Origin: Bacillus sp. FJAT-29790
GTDB lineage: Bacteria > Bacillota > Bacilli > Bacillales > Cytobacillaceae
NCBI RefSeq assembly: GCF_019039215.1
Contig: NZ_JAHNZZ010000001.1
Location: 108,432 to 172,431, forward strand
Direction: 5' to 3'
Length of the DNA stretch: 64,000 nt
The translations under genes were made by a program, and so were the position numbers. Every line of letters begins with the position of its first letter. The stretch's first letter is position 1. Below the pieces are notes generated by a model. That model worked only from the letters and a program-made list of their open reading frames with translations. It was not told the origin of the DNA and searched no databases. This document shows positions 45,315 through 55,620 of this stretch, piece after piece.

Positions 45315-46850
45315 ATGGCCAATATTGTATTTCAATCTGATAATAGCATAGGAACATCCGCTATTAATATAACTAACCTAATAAAAAGATATGGAAACTT
45401 TTACGCAAATAATAACATTAATTTAGAAATAAATAAGGGTGAAGTACATGCGTTAGTTGGCCAAAATGGGGCGGGTAAATCGACTTTATTGGGGATATTA
45501 TCTGGACGTATTGCTCCGACCAGTGGTAGTGTTCATGTATTTGGTAAAGAGTTACACTATGGCGATCCAAGATCTTCTAGGCATTCAGGAATAGCAACCA
45601 TTTATCAGGAATTAACTATCATCCCTAATTTAATGGCTGTAGAAAATGTCTTTTTAGGGCAGACCATTAGCCGTTACGGTTTCTTATCGAAGGAAAAAAT
45701 GTATAGCAAATTTAATGAAATTTCTCAAATTATGGGGGTAGATATTCCCCCGTCTATTTTGGCTAGTCGACTTTCTATTGCTGATCAACAAATTTTAGAG
45801 ATTATGAGAGGGATTCAATCAAATGCAAAAATAATATTACTTGATGAACCCACAGCATCCCTTGCTCCGCCTGAGAGGGAATCTCTTCTTAATACAATTA
45901 AATCGCTCCGCAGTAAGGGGATAACTATCATTTATGTTAGTCATAATTTAGAAGAGGTAATTGACATAAGTGACAAAATAACAGTCTTTAGAGATGGAGA
46001 AAAAGTCATTACAATGCCAAAAGACTTTTGGACGAAAGAAAAATTAGTCGCCAATATGCTAGGTCAAGAAAATGTAAACGAATATTTGAAATTCGATAAA
46101 GATGAGAATAGGGATGTATTAAAAGATAGAAAGGAAATTATTAGTTGTAGAAATGTTACAGTTCCTGGGATCATAGAATCAATTAATCTCAATGTCTCTT
46201 CAGGTGAAATTGTTGGCATAGGGGGGCTTGTTGGTTCTGGCAGAAGCACCTTTGTAAGGGCTTTAGCGGGGTTAGAACCTTCCTCATCTGGTCAGTTGGT
46301 AATTGGAGGAAAAAAGGAAAAATGGCCAACATCACCAAGAATGTCAATAAAGTATGGTATTGCCTTTGCCCCGGAAGACAGAAAGGGCCAAGGTCTTGTT
46401 CTAGGGTTATCTGCCCGTGAGAATATCAATATGGTTAATTTTAAACAAGTAAGTAAATGGGGCTTTTATTTGAATAAGTCAGCAAGTAATATTGCTCAAG
46501 ATTTTTCTGAACAATTTGGTTTGACCAGATCCATTAAATTGGAGTGTAGAAACCTTTCAGGTGGAAACCAACAAAAAGTTCTTTTGTCAAAGGTTTGTAA
46601 TATAAAACCAAAAGTTTTAATTGTTGACGAGCCAACTCGTGGAATTGATTTAGGAGTAAAAAAAGATGTAATAAAAATACTAAGAGAACTAGCCAGCCAG
46701 GGAATGGGGATAATAGTCATTTCATCCGAACTGGAAGAGGTAGTTGCTGTAAGTGACAAAGTAATTGTTTTCTCAAAGGGAAGAATGGTTAAAGAATTGA
46801 ACAGTAAAGAGGAAATTAGTGTTAGTAATATTCTGAAATCTACTTTCTAG
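45315..46850 (+). CDS. Ribose-type ABC importer, tandem ATPase
   Basis: 511 aa with two ABC domains. First: Walker A GQNGAGKST, signature replaced by SRLSIADQQ, Walker B ILLDEPTASL. Second: degenerate Walker A GLVGSGRST, signature LSGGNQQK, Walker B LIVDEPTRGID. This asymmetry is normal for RbsA/MglA. ATG 45315 follows GGAGTGGGG, 17 nt after the binding-protein gene. Confidence 0.92.
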   Translation: MANIVFQSDNSIGTSAINITNLIKRYGNFYANNNINLEINKGEVHALVGQNGAGKSTLLGILSGRIAPTSGSVHVFGKELHYGDPRSSRHSGIATIYQELTIIPNLMAVENVFLGQTISRYGFLSKEKMYSKFNEISQIMGVDIPPSILASRLSIADQQILEIMRGIQSNAKIILLDEPTASLAPPERESLLNTIKSLRSKGITIIYVSHNLEEVIDISDKITVFRDGEKVITMPKDFWTKEKLVANMLGQENVNEYLKFDKDENRDVLKDRKEIISCRNVTVPGIIESINLNVSSGEIVGIGGLVGSGRSTFVRALAGLEPSSSGQLVIGGKKEKWPTSPRMSIKYGIAFAPEDRKGQGLVLGLSARENINMVNFKQVSKWGFYLNKSASNIAQDFSEQFGLTRSIKLECRNLSGGNQQKVLLSKVCNIKPKVLIVDEPTRGIDLGVKKDVIKILRELASQGMGIIVISSELEEVVAVSDKVIVFSKGRMVKELNSKEEISVSNILKSTF

Positions 46851-46863
46851 GGAGGACAAAATA

Positions 46864-47850
46864 GTGTTAGATTACAAAGTTAATATAGAGCAAAATAAAA
46901 TGTTTAAGCCCAAAAAAAATATAAACCATTTATTTTTGGAGTATGGTACAGTAGTTGCGTTTATTATAATAATAGTTGCTGCAACAATTCTATATCCTAG
47001 ATTTCTTGTACCAGAAAATCTTTTAAACATATATAGCCAATTATCAATCATTGGCGTAATGAGTATTGGTATGACCTTCGTGCTAATAACAGGTGGCCTT
47101 GATATGTCTGTGGGTGGGATATATGCCGCTAGTGCAGTTCTTGTAGCTAGCCTTGCAGACAGTTTACCATTAGTAATAGTTATGGTAATTACGATACTTT
47201 TTGGTTTCACATTAGGCTTACTAAATGGAATAGTCGTAACGAAATTTAATGTACCAGCATTTATTGCAACGCTAGGTTCGGGTTCAATATTTACTGGGAT
47301 GGCATTGCTGTATTCTAAATCTCAACCTTTTTATGTAGAAAAAACCTCATTTCAATGGATAGGATCGGGTTATGTTAGTGTTATTCCGGTATCCGTGATC
47401 CTTTTATTTTTAGCCTATATTATAGCCGGGGTAATACTAACTTTCACAACTTTTGGTCGATCATTATTTTCAATTGGGGGAAATAAGGAGGCTAGTAGAT
47501 TATCTGGCCTTCGAGTTAATGGGATTACAACCTCTGTTTATGGGATAAGCGGAATATGCGCAGCTATAAGTGGGATTATAATCGCATCTAGATTAGGACA
47601 AGGTCAGGCAAATATTGGAGAGACAATAGTCCTGGATGTGATTGCCGCAGTAGTAATTGGTGGGACATCATTATATGGAGGACAGGGTGCAATATGGAGA
47701 ACATTCATCGGTGGATCGACCCTAATTATACTATCAAATGTATTTGATAGTATGGCAATGAGCCCTTACTGGCAATCCATATTTAAAGGAATAATAATAA
47801 TAGGGGCTGTAATGTTTGATTTTTATACTAGGTCTAAGCTTAATAAATAA
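46864..47850 (+). CDS. Ribose-type ABC importer, permease
   Basis: 328 aa, RbsC-like, about nine membrane helices, with GMTFVLITGGLDMSVGGIYA and the EAA-like GGNKEASRLSGLRVNG loop. GTG start after GGGAGGACA. Only one permease gene is present, so the channel is probably a homodimer. Confidence 0.9.
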   Translation: MLDYKVNIEQNKMFKPKKNINHLFLEYGTVVAFIIIIVAATILYPRFLVPENLLNIYSQLSIIGVMSIGMTFVLITGGLDMSVGGIYAASAVLVASLADSLPLVIVMVITILFGFTLGLLNGIVVTKFNVPAFIATLGSGSIFTGMALLYSKSQPFYVEKTSFQWIGSGYVSVIPVSVILLFLAYIIAGVILTFTTFGRSLFSIGGNKEASRLSGLRVNGITTSVYGISGICAAISGIIIASRLGQGQANIGETIVLDVIAAVVIGGTSLYGGQGAIWRTFIGGSTLIILSNVFDSMAMSPYWQSIFKGIIIIGAVMFDFYTRSKLNK

Positions 47851-47874
47851 ATATAACAAATGGAGGTAATATTA

Positions 47875-49257
47875 ATGGTTGTTAAACCTTATCAAAGTCA
47901 AACTGAGATTGATCATTTAGTTGAGTTGGATAGAAAACATTTTTTGCATCCAACGACTATACCAAAAATTCATGCTGAACAAGGACCAAAGATTATCTTT
48001 TCAGAAGGAAATGGAATCTACGTTAAAGATGTATATGGCGACACTTATATTGATGGGGTATCAATGCTTTGGAATGTTAACTTAGGACATGGCCAGCAGG
48101 AACTGGCTGAAGTAGCGAGAGAGCAAATGGCAAAACTAGCTTATAATTCCAACTTTATCAGTTATTCAAATGAACCTGCAATTCGTTTGGCAGAAAAGTT
48201 AGTATCAATTGCTCCAGGTGATTTACAATCTGTCTTCTATACGTCAGGTGGTTCGGAATCAAATGATACCGCATTTAAATTATCAAGGTTCTATTGGGAA
48301 ATAAAGGGGCTTCCTAAGAAAAGGAAAATAATTGCGTTAGAAAATGGCTATCATGGGGTTACGATTGCTGCTCAAACAGCTACAGCGATTCCGAACTTCC
48401 ATGCATTCACAAACTCTAGTATTTTAGAAGTATTTCATGCGAAGCCTCATTTAACAAATTGCGAAAAAGGCGATAAGAATGATCCAAATTATGAAGGATG
48501 TATAAGAGATATCGTTGAAAAAGAGGGGGCTGACACGATTGCAGCCATTATTCTAGAACCTATACAGGGCTCTGGTGGTGTACATATTCCTCCACCAGGA
48601 TACATTCAAGCGGTACGTGATCTTTGTAATGAGTTTGATATTCTTTTCCTTGCGGACGAAGTCATCTGTGGGTTTGGCCGCACCGGAAAGATGTTTGGTG
48701 TTGACAATTGGGATGTTGTTCCAGATTTATTGTGTTTTGCAAAAGGAGTATCAAGTGGCTATTCACAATTAGGCGGTGTCCTTCTTCGTGAAATAATTCA
48801 TCAAACCATTGCTGAATATGAGGGGCTATTAAGCCATGGTTTTACCTATAGTGGACATGCGACATCATGCGCAGTAGCGTTGAAAAACATTGAAATTCTT
48901 GAAAGAGACAATCTTGTTGAGCATACGAAAAATATGGAAATAGAATTGAAAAAAGGATATGAATACTTAAAGAAAAGTCACAAGATTGTTACAAAGGATA
49001 GAGCGTTAGGGTTACTTTCAGCATTTGAACTGTATGAAGACCCTGATTCAGGAAAGCCTTTTGATATATCGGTTCAGGCAGCATCAAAAGTGGGAGAGGA
49101 ATGCTTTAAACGTAAGCTTCTTATTCGACCAATTAGAGTGGCGGAGGGAAAGAATATTATTGCAATTGCGCCCCCACTTGTCATTCAAAAGCAGGAAATC
49201 GAAGACATTATCAATCGATTGGATGACTCTTTAACTGCTTCTAAGAAGACCTTTTAA
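47875..49257 (+). CDS. Class III omega-aminotransferase 2
   Basis: 460 aa, paralog of the P1 aminotransferase (opening LDRKHFLHPTT; SGGSESNDTAFKLSR; DEVICGFGRTGKMFG; PLP Lys in FAKGVSSGYSQLGG). It has an extra acidic loop near residue 200 (NCEKGDKNDPNYEGC). ATG 47875 follows TGGAGG. Two paralogs under two sigma-54 promoters suggest two different amine substrates or two ends of one diamine. Confidence 0.9.
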   Translation: MVVKPYQSQTEIDHLVELDRKHFLHPTTIPKIHAEQGPKIIFSEGNGIYVKDVYGDTYIDGVSMLWNVNLGHGQQELAEVAREQMAKLAYNSNFISYSNEPAIRLAEKLVSIAPGDLQSVFYTSGGSESNDTAFKLSRFYWEIKGLPKKRKIIALENGYHGVTIAAQTATAIPNFHAFTNSSILEVFHAKPHLTNCEKGDKNDPNYEGCIRDIVEKEGADTIAAIILEPIQGSGGVHIPPPGYIQAVRDLCNEFDILFLADEVICGFGRTGKMFGVDNWDVVPDLLCFAKGVSSGYSQLGGVLLREIIHQTIAEYEGLLSHGFTYSGHATSCAVALKNIEILERDNLVEHTKNMEIELKKGYEYLKKSHKIVTKDRALGLLSAFELYEDPDSGKPFDISVQAASKVGEECFKRKLLIRPIRVAEGKNIIAIAPPLVIQKQEIEDIINRLDDSLTASKKTF

Positions 49258-49509
49258 TAAACCGGCCTGCAGGAAAAAGAAGCAAAATGATTAGGGTTAG
49301 ATTGTTTTTAATTAACAGAAAATTAAGAATAGCTACAAGAACATATCGAAGTGATATTTCCTAATAATATTGATTGTTTATCAAGTCCAGGGATTAAAAG
49401 ATTCAGATCAATACGAAAAATATGAATTGTAATAGCATTTGAAGATTATTATTCATTGTGCAAGTGCTTAGGCTCTTGAAAGCCCAAATTCAGAAAGGGA
49501 TGCTTTTAA

Positions 49510-50592
49510 ATGTTAAATAAAATAGTACTTAAAGGCTCTGCAAAAGAAATTGGCATTCAGCATGGAAACCTAGGAAAAAAAGAAGTGATTCAAAGTTTAG
49601 AAACGTATGAAAAGCTATTCTATGGCTATCAAAAACTGAAATGGTCTCAAGCAAAAGAAGCAGCATTAAGTCATTTAGACGCCATTGAGAAATTTGACAT
49701 ACAGTATGTGGAGGAAATGGAGGGAGTTGCTAAAGGAGCAGGGGTTGAATTTGAGGATATTTTAGCGCTTAATGCACGGAGTGAAATTGCGCTAGCAAAC
49801 TATAATGGAAGTTCCTTTTCAGATGGGTGCACAGCAATTGCTATTACTTCCCCACTTATTCAAGACACAATACTCGGTCAAAACTGGGATTGGAAGTCTC
49901 AACAAAAAAAGAGTTTGTTATTATTCGAAATTCATAAACCTTCTAAACCGGTTGTCACAATGATTACTGAAGGGGGACTTATTGGGAAAGTTGGGATGAA
50001 TTCAAATGGAATGGGAATTTGCTTTAATGCCCTATTAACGGACAAAAAAAATAATCAAATACCAATCCATTTTGGTTTACGTTCGGTGTTAGATTCATAT
50101 TCCTTACCTGAGGCTATCTCTAAAATAAAAGGAGGAAATATTGCCGCGGCCGCAAGCTTCTTAATCGGAAGTGATGATGGTGAAGGAAATGGAATGGCTG
50201 TTAATATTGAAGTTTCACCATTTGGCATCGACATGGTCGGCGACAATGATGGAAGACTTGTACATACAAATCATATCCTTTCTGAAGCAATAAAAAAGAA
50301 TGTAAGTGATCGGAATGAATTTGTATTTGAAGATTCAATGCTTAGAAAGAAACGAGCAGAACAACTGATTAACTTGAGTATAAAAAATAAAGAGAATATT
50401 AATATGGATACATTTAAAGAATGGTTTTCAGATCAATTTAATGCACCAAACTCAATTAATCATTTTGAAAATGAACAAGCGCCTGAGCATCGAAGAATGG
50501 AAACTGTTTTTTCGATCATTATGAATCTTTCTAAAAGAAAAATGGAAATTTGCGTAGGAAAGCCATCGGAATCAGAGTATATAGAAATTTAA
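49510..50592 (+). CDS. C45-family acyltransferase/amidohydrolase (Ntn)
   Basis: 360 aa. The self-cleavage site is visible: SDGCTAIAI, where Cys becomes the N-terminal nucleophile; GQNWDWKSQ and GLIGKVGMNSNGMGICFNAL follow as in isopenicillin-N acyltransferase-like proteins. Such enzymes hydrolyse or transfer N-acyl groups. Here it probably deacylates an imported N-acyl amine, which is inference. It has a 250-bp leader without a promoter I recognise. Confidence 0.85.
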   Translation: MLNKIVLKGSAKEIGIQHGNLGKKEVIQSLETYEKLFYGYQKLKWSQAKEAALSHLDAIEKFDIQYVEEMEGVAKGAGVEFEDILALNARSEIALANYNGSSFSDGCTAIAITSPLIQDTILGQNWDWKSQQKKSLLLFEIHKPSKPVVTMITEGGLIGKVGMNSNGMGICFNALLTDKKNNQIPIHFGLRSVLDSYSLPEAISKIKGGNIAAAASFLIGSDDGEGNGMAVNIEVSPFGIDMVGDNDGRLVHTNHILSEAIKKNVSDRNEFVFEDSMLRKKRAEQLINLSIKNKENINMDTFKEWFSDQFNAPNSINHFENEQAPEHRRMETVFSIIMNLSKRKMEICVGKPSESEYIEI

Positions 50593-50610
50593 TGTACGAG
50601 GGGGAACAGC

Positions 50611-52035
50611 ATGCTGTATATAAATGGTGAATGGAAGCGCTCAAATACTGGTGAAACGTTAGCAGTTTTCAATCCAGCTACTGGGGAAAAACTTGCAGAT
50701 GTCGCTTCATGCAATCGAGAAGAAGTAAAGGAAGCTATCGAAGCTGCTCACAATGCTTATCAATTATGGAAGAACACAATTGGCCTGGAGCGTGCAGAGC
50801 TATTAAAAATAGTGGCAAATTTAATTAGAGAAAATAGTGAAGAAATTGCAAAAACAATTACAAGGGAAATGGGAAAACCAATCAATGAAGCAAGACGTGA
50901 AATAATTAGTGGCTCAAATTATATAGAATGGTTTGCGGAAGAAGCAAAGCGCATATACGGTGAGACAATTCCAGCCCCTTCTGCCGACAAGCATTTAATG
51001 CTCATTGATCAGCCGGTTGGGGTCATTGCGGCAATTACACCTTGGAATTTTCCGTTATCAATGATTACCAGGAAAATTGCCCCTGCCTTAGCAGCTGGAT
51101 GCACTGTGATATTAAAACCAGCCCCCTCCACACCACTTACAGCGATAAAGGTGTTTGAGTATATACATAAGGCAGGATTTCCAAAAGGGGTTGCTAATTT
51201 AGTGATTGGCCCTGCTGAAGAAATTGGAGCTGAATTTACAAATAATCCTCTTGTACGCAAATTAACATTTACAGGTTCAACAGCTGTAGGAAAAAAACTG
51301 ATGAGAGACTCGGCTGATACAGTTAAAAAGATTTCAATGGAGCTTGGGGGTCATGCCCCATTTATCGTCTTTGAGGATGCAGATATTGAAGCTGCTGTTA
51401 ATGGTGCGATAAGTACAAAATTTGTAAACAACGGTCAAACGTGTATTTGTACAAATCGGGTATATGTCGCTGAACAAATAGCAGAGGAATTCGGTAAAAG
51501 ACTCGCAGAAAAAGCAGCACAATTAAAAGTAGGAAATGGAATGGATGATGATACACAAGTAGGTCCGCTTATAAATGAGCAAGCTTTAAATAAGGTTAAA
51601 AGCCATGTTGAGGACGCCATTGTACATGACGGTCAGATAATATGTGGCGGAGAAACGCTTGAACCTCCTGGTCTTAATGGTTGTTTTTATAAACCAACAG
51701 TTATTAATCATGCAAATGAAAAGATGAAGATTGCAACAGAAGAAACATTTGGACCTATTGTTCCGCTATTTACATTTAATTCAGAAGAAGAAGTTATTAA
51801 ACGAGCAAATAATTCGAACTATGGTCTTGCTGCATATTGCTATACAAGCAATCTTGGCAGAGCAATGCGTATGATGAAGGAATTACAATATGGAATTATA
51901 GGTATTAATGATCCAGCTCCTATTGCAACACAGTCTCCTTTTGGAGGGCTAAAAGAGAGTGGCATTGGAAAAGAAGGGGGAAAACAAGGAATACAAGAGT
52001 TTCTAGAGAAGAAATTTATTTCCATCCAAATTTGA
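50611..52035 (+). CDS. gabD: Succinate-semialdehyde-dehydrogenase-like enzyme (GabD)
   Basis: 474 aa. GVIAAITPWNFPLSMITRKI, catalytic Glu in ISMELGGHAPFIVFEDAD, catalytic Cys in VNNGQTCICTNRVYV, and the C-terminal SPFGGLKESGIGKEGGKQGI. These match the GabD group that oxidises succinate semialdehyde and glutarate semialdehyde. ATG after GAGGGGGAAC, 18 nt from the C45 gene. It fits the last step after an omega-aminotransferase. Confidence 0.88.
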   Translation: MLYINGEWKRSNTGETLAVFNPATGEKLADVASCNREEVKEAIEAAHNAYQLWKNTIGLERAELLKIVANLIRENSEEIAKTITREMGKPINEARREIISGSNYIEWFAEEAKRIYGETIPAPSADKHLMLIDQPVGVIAAITPWNFPLSMITRKIAPALAAGCTVILKPAPSTPLTAIKVFEYIHKAGFPKGVANLVIGPAEEIGAEFTNNPLVRKLTFTGSTAVGKKLMRDSADTVKKISMELGGHAPFIVFEDADIEAAVNGAISTKFVNNGQTCICTNRVYVAEQIAEEFGKRLAEKAAQLKVGNGMDDDTQVGPLINEQALNKVKSHVEDAIVHDGQIICGGETLEPPGLNGCFYKPTVINHANEKMKIATEETFGPIVPLFTFNSEEEVIKRANNSNYGLAAYCYTSNLGRAMRMMKELQYGIIGINDPAPIATQSPFGGLKESGIGKEGGKQGIQEFLEKKFISIQI

Positions 52036-52152
52036 TTTTATTTTGACTTTTATTAGGGATAGTTACTGATATGTGAAGTTTGATAAGTAAACTAACCATT
52101 CTTTGAATAAAAAAACAATAGAAATTTCACTTAAATAAGGGGTGGAGGGAAT

Positions 52153-52824
52153 ATGGGAAATAAGGGCAATAAAGTGGAGGAACTTAGTAATTTAACAGTA
52201 GACCATCCTGATTTTTTTGTTCGAAATAGTAGGTTAGAAGATGTAGAACGGCTTGTAGAACTTGCAAGATTGAGCTTTAATCCTTCAGAAATAGCGTTTA
52301 CTAAGGGAAATTTTTGCAGACAAATTGAAACCTTCCCAGAGGGGCAAATATGCGTAGAATACAAAGGAGACATTATTGGTTCGTGTTCAAGCGTCATTGT
52401 AAATATAGAGGATTACCCAAAGGAGCATACATTAAAAGAGATTTCAGATAACGGAAATATCCAAAACCATAATGTGAATGGCAAGCATTTATATGGCATT
52501 GATGTTATTGTTCATCCTAACTTCAGACAGAGGAAGATTGGAAAAAGACTATATGAAGCAAGAAAACAAGTTTGTAAGAAACTAGACTTGCAATCGATAA
52601 TATATGGCGGACGGATTCCGTATTATCAAAAGTATGCTGAAACTATGGCTGTGGAGGACTATGTAGATAAGGTTATTGAAGGAAAAATTTATGATCCAGT
52701 GCTTACATTTCAGTTAAAGAATGGATTTCAATTCAAGCATATTATGCCTAATTATTTGCCAACGGATAGTGAATCGATGTTTTATGCTACGTTTATGGAA
52801 TGGAAAACGGGCTCAATTAAATAG
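52153..52824 (+). CDS. GNAT acetyltransferase (nitrilase-partner type)
   Basis: 223 aa. GNAT core GIDVIVHPNFRQRKIGKRLYEARKQVC, followed by GGRIPYYQKYAE, DPVLTFQLKNGFQFKHIMPNY and YATFMEW. This C-terminal half is typical of the GNAT module that is fused to a carbon-nitrogen hydrolase in YhcX-like proteins. No nitrilase domain follows here. RBS GGGTGGAGGG. Substrate unknown. Confidence 0.78.
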   Translation: MGNKGNKVEELSNLTVDHPDFFVRNSRLEDVERLVELARLSFNPSEIAFTKGNFCRQIETFPEGQICVEYKGDIIGSCSSVIVNIEDYPKEHTLKEISDNGNIQNHNVNGKHLYGIDVIVHPNFRQRKIGKRLYEARKQVCKKLDLQSIIYGGRIPYYQKYAETMAVEDYVDKVIEGKIYDPVLTFQLKNGFQFKHIMPNYLPTDSESMFYATFMEWKTGSIK

Positions 52825-53091
52825 CTTCCTAATTTTAGCCGGTCAATCTATGGTACTGAATGGTAAAGTAGACCAGTATCGTATCCGTAGTTTGGAATTC
52901 AATAAAGGATCGAATATCCCTAACATGGAACTAGCTTATGTGTGAGCGGTTTCTATATGCATTACCAATATCAATTCCTAAAAATATGATTTCTATATTT
53001 ATACATTAAATACCATGATATGGGGTAACAACCAGTAGGTGAATTATATAAGTGAATTAGAAAATTTCCTATACAATAGGGGGAAGCTCAT

Positions 53092-54474
53092 ATGGGTGTA
53101 AGTGGCCAAACTCGAGTGGTTTCAGATATTGGTAAACATATTTCTGAAATAAACGCACGTATTGATAGATTACCTGCATTAGGACTTGGTAGATTTACTT
53201 TTTTGGTGATTGGTTTATCATATTTTTTTGTATATTTCGACATCAGTGTTATAGGATTCACATTACCTAAATTAACTGAAGTGTTTAATTTAACAGCGAC
53301 ACAGGCTGCTTATCCAGTTACCTTGTATTTGCTTGGATATGTAGTCGGGGATTATTTATTATCACTGGTTGCGGATCGTCTAGGGCGACGAAAAGCCCTG
53401 TTATATACTGTATTAATTGTTGCTGTAGGAGGATTGTTTTCAGCTTTTGCTTGGGATCTATGGTCATTAGCAATATTCCGATTTATAACAGGTGTTGGAA
53501 CGGGTGCTGAAATAGCTATAGCATCTACGATTGTTACTGAATTTTCTCCTTCAAAAACTAGAGGAAAATACCTGCAACTAATGTATTTTTGGGGGGCTGC
53601 AGGACTAACGATTACTCCATTTATTTCCTTGGCTTTAATAGATCTAGATAATGGCTGGCGAATTATATTCGGTTTAGGTGCATTAGTAGCAGTGATTTTG
53701 ATTTTTATGAGATCACGTTATCTTCCGGAATCGCCAAGATGGTTAATACTTAATGGCAAATCAGAAGAAGCTGAACAGTTAGTTTCTGAAATGGAACATA
53801 ATGTTAGACGAAAAACTGGTATGGAATTGCCTCCTGTCCCTGTAGTTCCACCAGAGGAGGAAGCTCGCGGAAGTATAACTAAAACTTTGTTTTTACCACC
53901 ATATTTAAATCGAACTGTTGTTACATTGGCATTTTGGTTAGTTTGGCTTATAACTACTTACGCTTACCTCAGTTATGCACCAACAATATTAATTGAAGCT
54001 GGGAACACTGCGTCCTCTGGACTCCTTTTCACTGCTTTAGGTTATTTGGGTACACCGGTTGGGGCACTGATTGCACTGCTTCTAATAGACAAAATGGAAA
54101 GAAAGTACTTTATGTTTTTGGTTACATTGGCGTTTGCAATTGGATTATGTATCATGACAATAACTTCAAGTAACCTCTTTGTAATATCTGGTGCGTTTAT
54201 ATGTTCAATGATGGTCGCAGCAAATTCCGCAGGTTATGTTTATATGGCCGAGATATATCCAACACGTGTAAGGACTACTGGTGTGGCCATTACTGAAGGT
54301 GGAGGACAAATAGGCGGAATCATCGCTCCTTTCTTAACAGTTGCCTTATTGGCCCAAATCGGTGGGATAGGAACATTATATGTACTAGCTGCGATAGTTT
54401 TATTTTCAGGATTTATAATACTAATTGGTGGGATGAAGACTACCGGTAAAGAACTAACAAAAATTGCAGATTAG
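53092..54474 (+). CDS. MFS transporter (sugar-porter/AroP-like subfamily)
   Basis: 460 aa, 12 predicted membrane helices. Loop 2-3 motif ADRLGRRKALLYT and its repeat DKMERKYFMFL; MAEIYPTRVRTTGVAI near helix 10-11. RBS ATAGGGGGAAG. It may import a pathway substrate or export a product. It is a second transport route next to the ABC system. Confidence 0.87.
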   Translation: MGVSGQTRVVSDIGKHISEINARIDRLPALGLGRFTFLVIGLSYFFVYFDISVIGFTLPKLTEVFNLTATQAAYPVTLYLLGYVVGDYLLSLVADRLGRRKALLYTVLIVAVGGLFSAFAWDLWSLAIFRFITGVGTGAEIAIASTIVTEFSPSKTRGKYLQLMYFWGAAGLTITPFISLALIDLDNGWRIIFGLGALVAVILIFMRSRYLPESPRWLILNGKSEEAEQLVSEMEHNVRRKTGMELPPVPVVPPEEEARGSITKTLFLPPYLNRTVVTLAFWLVWLITTYAYLSYAPTILIEAGNTASSGLLFTALGYLGTPVGALIALLLIDKMERKYFMFLVTLAFAIGLCIMTITSSNLFVISGAFICSMMVAANSAGYVYMAEIYPTRVRTTGVAITEGGGQIGGIIAPFLTVALLAQIGGIGTLYVLAAIVLFSGFIILIGGMKTTGKELTKIAD

Positions 54475-54739
54475 TGGTATTAGACAAAAAGATTAATATG
54501 GGGGGGTTCCCACTTTAATGCCTTGATGGATTGAAAGAAAGGAACTCCTTCTTTTTTAAAGTTATTTAAAAAAATATATCTTTTATAGGAACGTAAACAA
54601 GGATATATATTTTTTGATACTAAATATTCATTACCTATGGGTAATAAACCTGGGATGAAAAGACACTTTAATTGGGTAATTCCAGGTCAGTGGTACTCAT
54701 ATCAAAATATTTTTTGAAATTATAAAGTGAGGGGAAAAA

Positions 54740-55492
54740 ATGTCCCGTTTAAATGGAAAAGTTTCAATAATCACTGGAGCGGCAGGAGGCATTGGAAAAG
54801 CAACAGCAAAAAAGTTCGCACAAGAAGGATGTAAGGTAGTCCTTACAGATGTTGATTACGAGTCAGTTCTTAAGATAAAGGATGATATTGTCTTCGAAGG
54901 TTTTGATGCAGTGGCTGTTGTTCATGACGTTTCCTCTGAGAAGGATTGGAAAAATGTAATTGATAAAACGCTTCAACAATACGATTACGTTAACGTATTG
55001 ATAAATAATGCAGGTATAGGAGATATTGAGGGAATATTAGATACCAATTTAGATCAATGGGAGAGAGTGCAGGCAATTAACTTACGCAGTGTTTTTCTAG
55101 GGATGAAATATGTGATACCTGAAATGAAGAAGGTAAAAGGTGGATCGATAATTAATATCTCCTCAATTTACGCAATGATTGGGGAAGGAAGAAGTGCTGC
55201 ATATCATGCTTCAAAGGCTGGTATCATGGGATTAACGAAAACGGCTGCCGTTGAACTAGCAAAAGACTACGTTCGAGTAAACACTATTCATCCAGGTGTA
55301 ATTGAAACTCCAATGAACAAAGAAATAATTGAAGATAAAAAAACAAAAAATGAACTTAATAATTTAACACCTTGGCCTATTTTTGGGGAACCAAAAGACA
55401 TTGCTTATGGAGCTCTTTATCTTGCATCTGATGAATCAAAGTTTGTTACTGGAAGCCAATTGGTTATTGATGGTGGATATACTGCTAAATAA
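54740..55492 (+). CDS. SDR-family dehydrogenase 1
   Basis: 250 aa. Cofactor site TGAAGGIGKATA, NNAGIGD, catalytic Ser-Tyr-Lys (NISSIYAMIGEGRSAAYHASKAGIM) and the C-terminal TGSQLVIDGGYTAK. FabG/3-hydroxyacyl-like; Asp after strand 2 (VVLTDVDY) favours NAD+. Substrate unknown. RBS GTGAGGGG. Confidence 0.88.
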   Translation: MSRLNGKVSIITGAAGGIGKATAKKFAQEGCKVVLTDVDYESVLKIKDDIVFEGFDAVAVVHDVSSEKDWKNVIDKTLQQYDYVNVLINNAGIGDIEGILDTNLDQWERVQAINLRSVFLGMKYVIPEMKKVKGGSIINISSIYAMIGEGRSAAYHASKAGIMGLTKTAAVELAKDYVRVNTIHPGVIETPMNKEIIEDKKTKNELNNLTPWPIFGEPKDIAYGALYLASDESKFVTGSQLVIDGGYTAK

Positions 55493-55620
55493 TATCGACT
55501 TAATGTCACATTACTTTAAAGACAGTATCTTAAAGCTAGATTATGATTAAATCTCCGTTAAGTTAGCGTAAAAATATATAGTCAAGGTGAATTACCTATT
55601 AAAATATGGGAGGTTTTTTT

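Noticed and set aside
52825-52945. Frameshifted remainder of the GNAT-nitrilase fusion
   Set aside because: The translated sequence in the other frames shows no nitrilase motif (no catalytic Glu-Lys-Cys segments).
54690-54710. Fourth -24/-12 promoter before SDR 1 (TGGTACTCATATC)
   Set aside because: There is no GC at the -12 position with the required 10-nt spacing.
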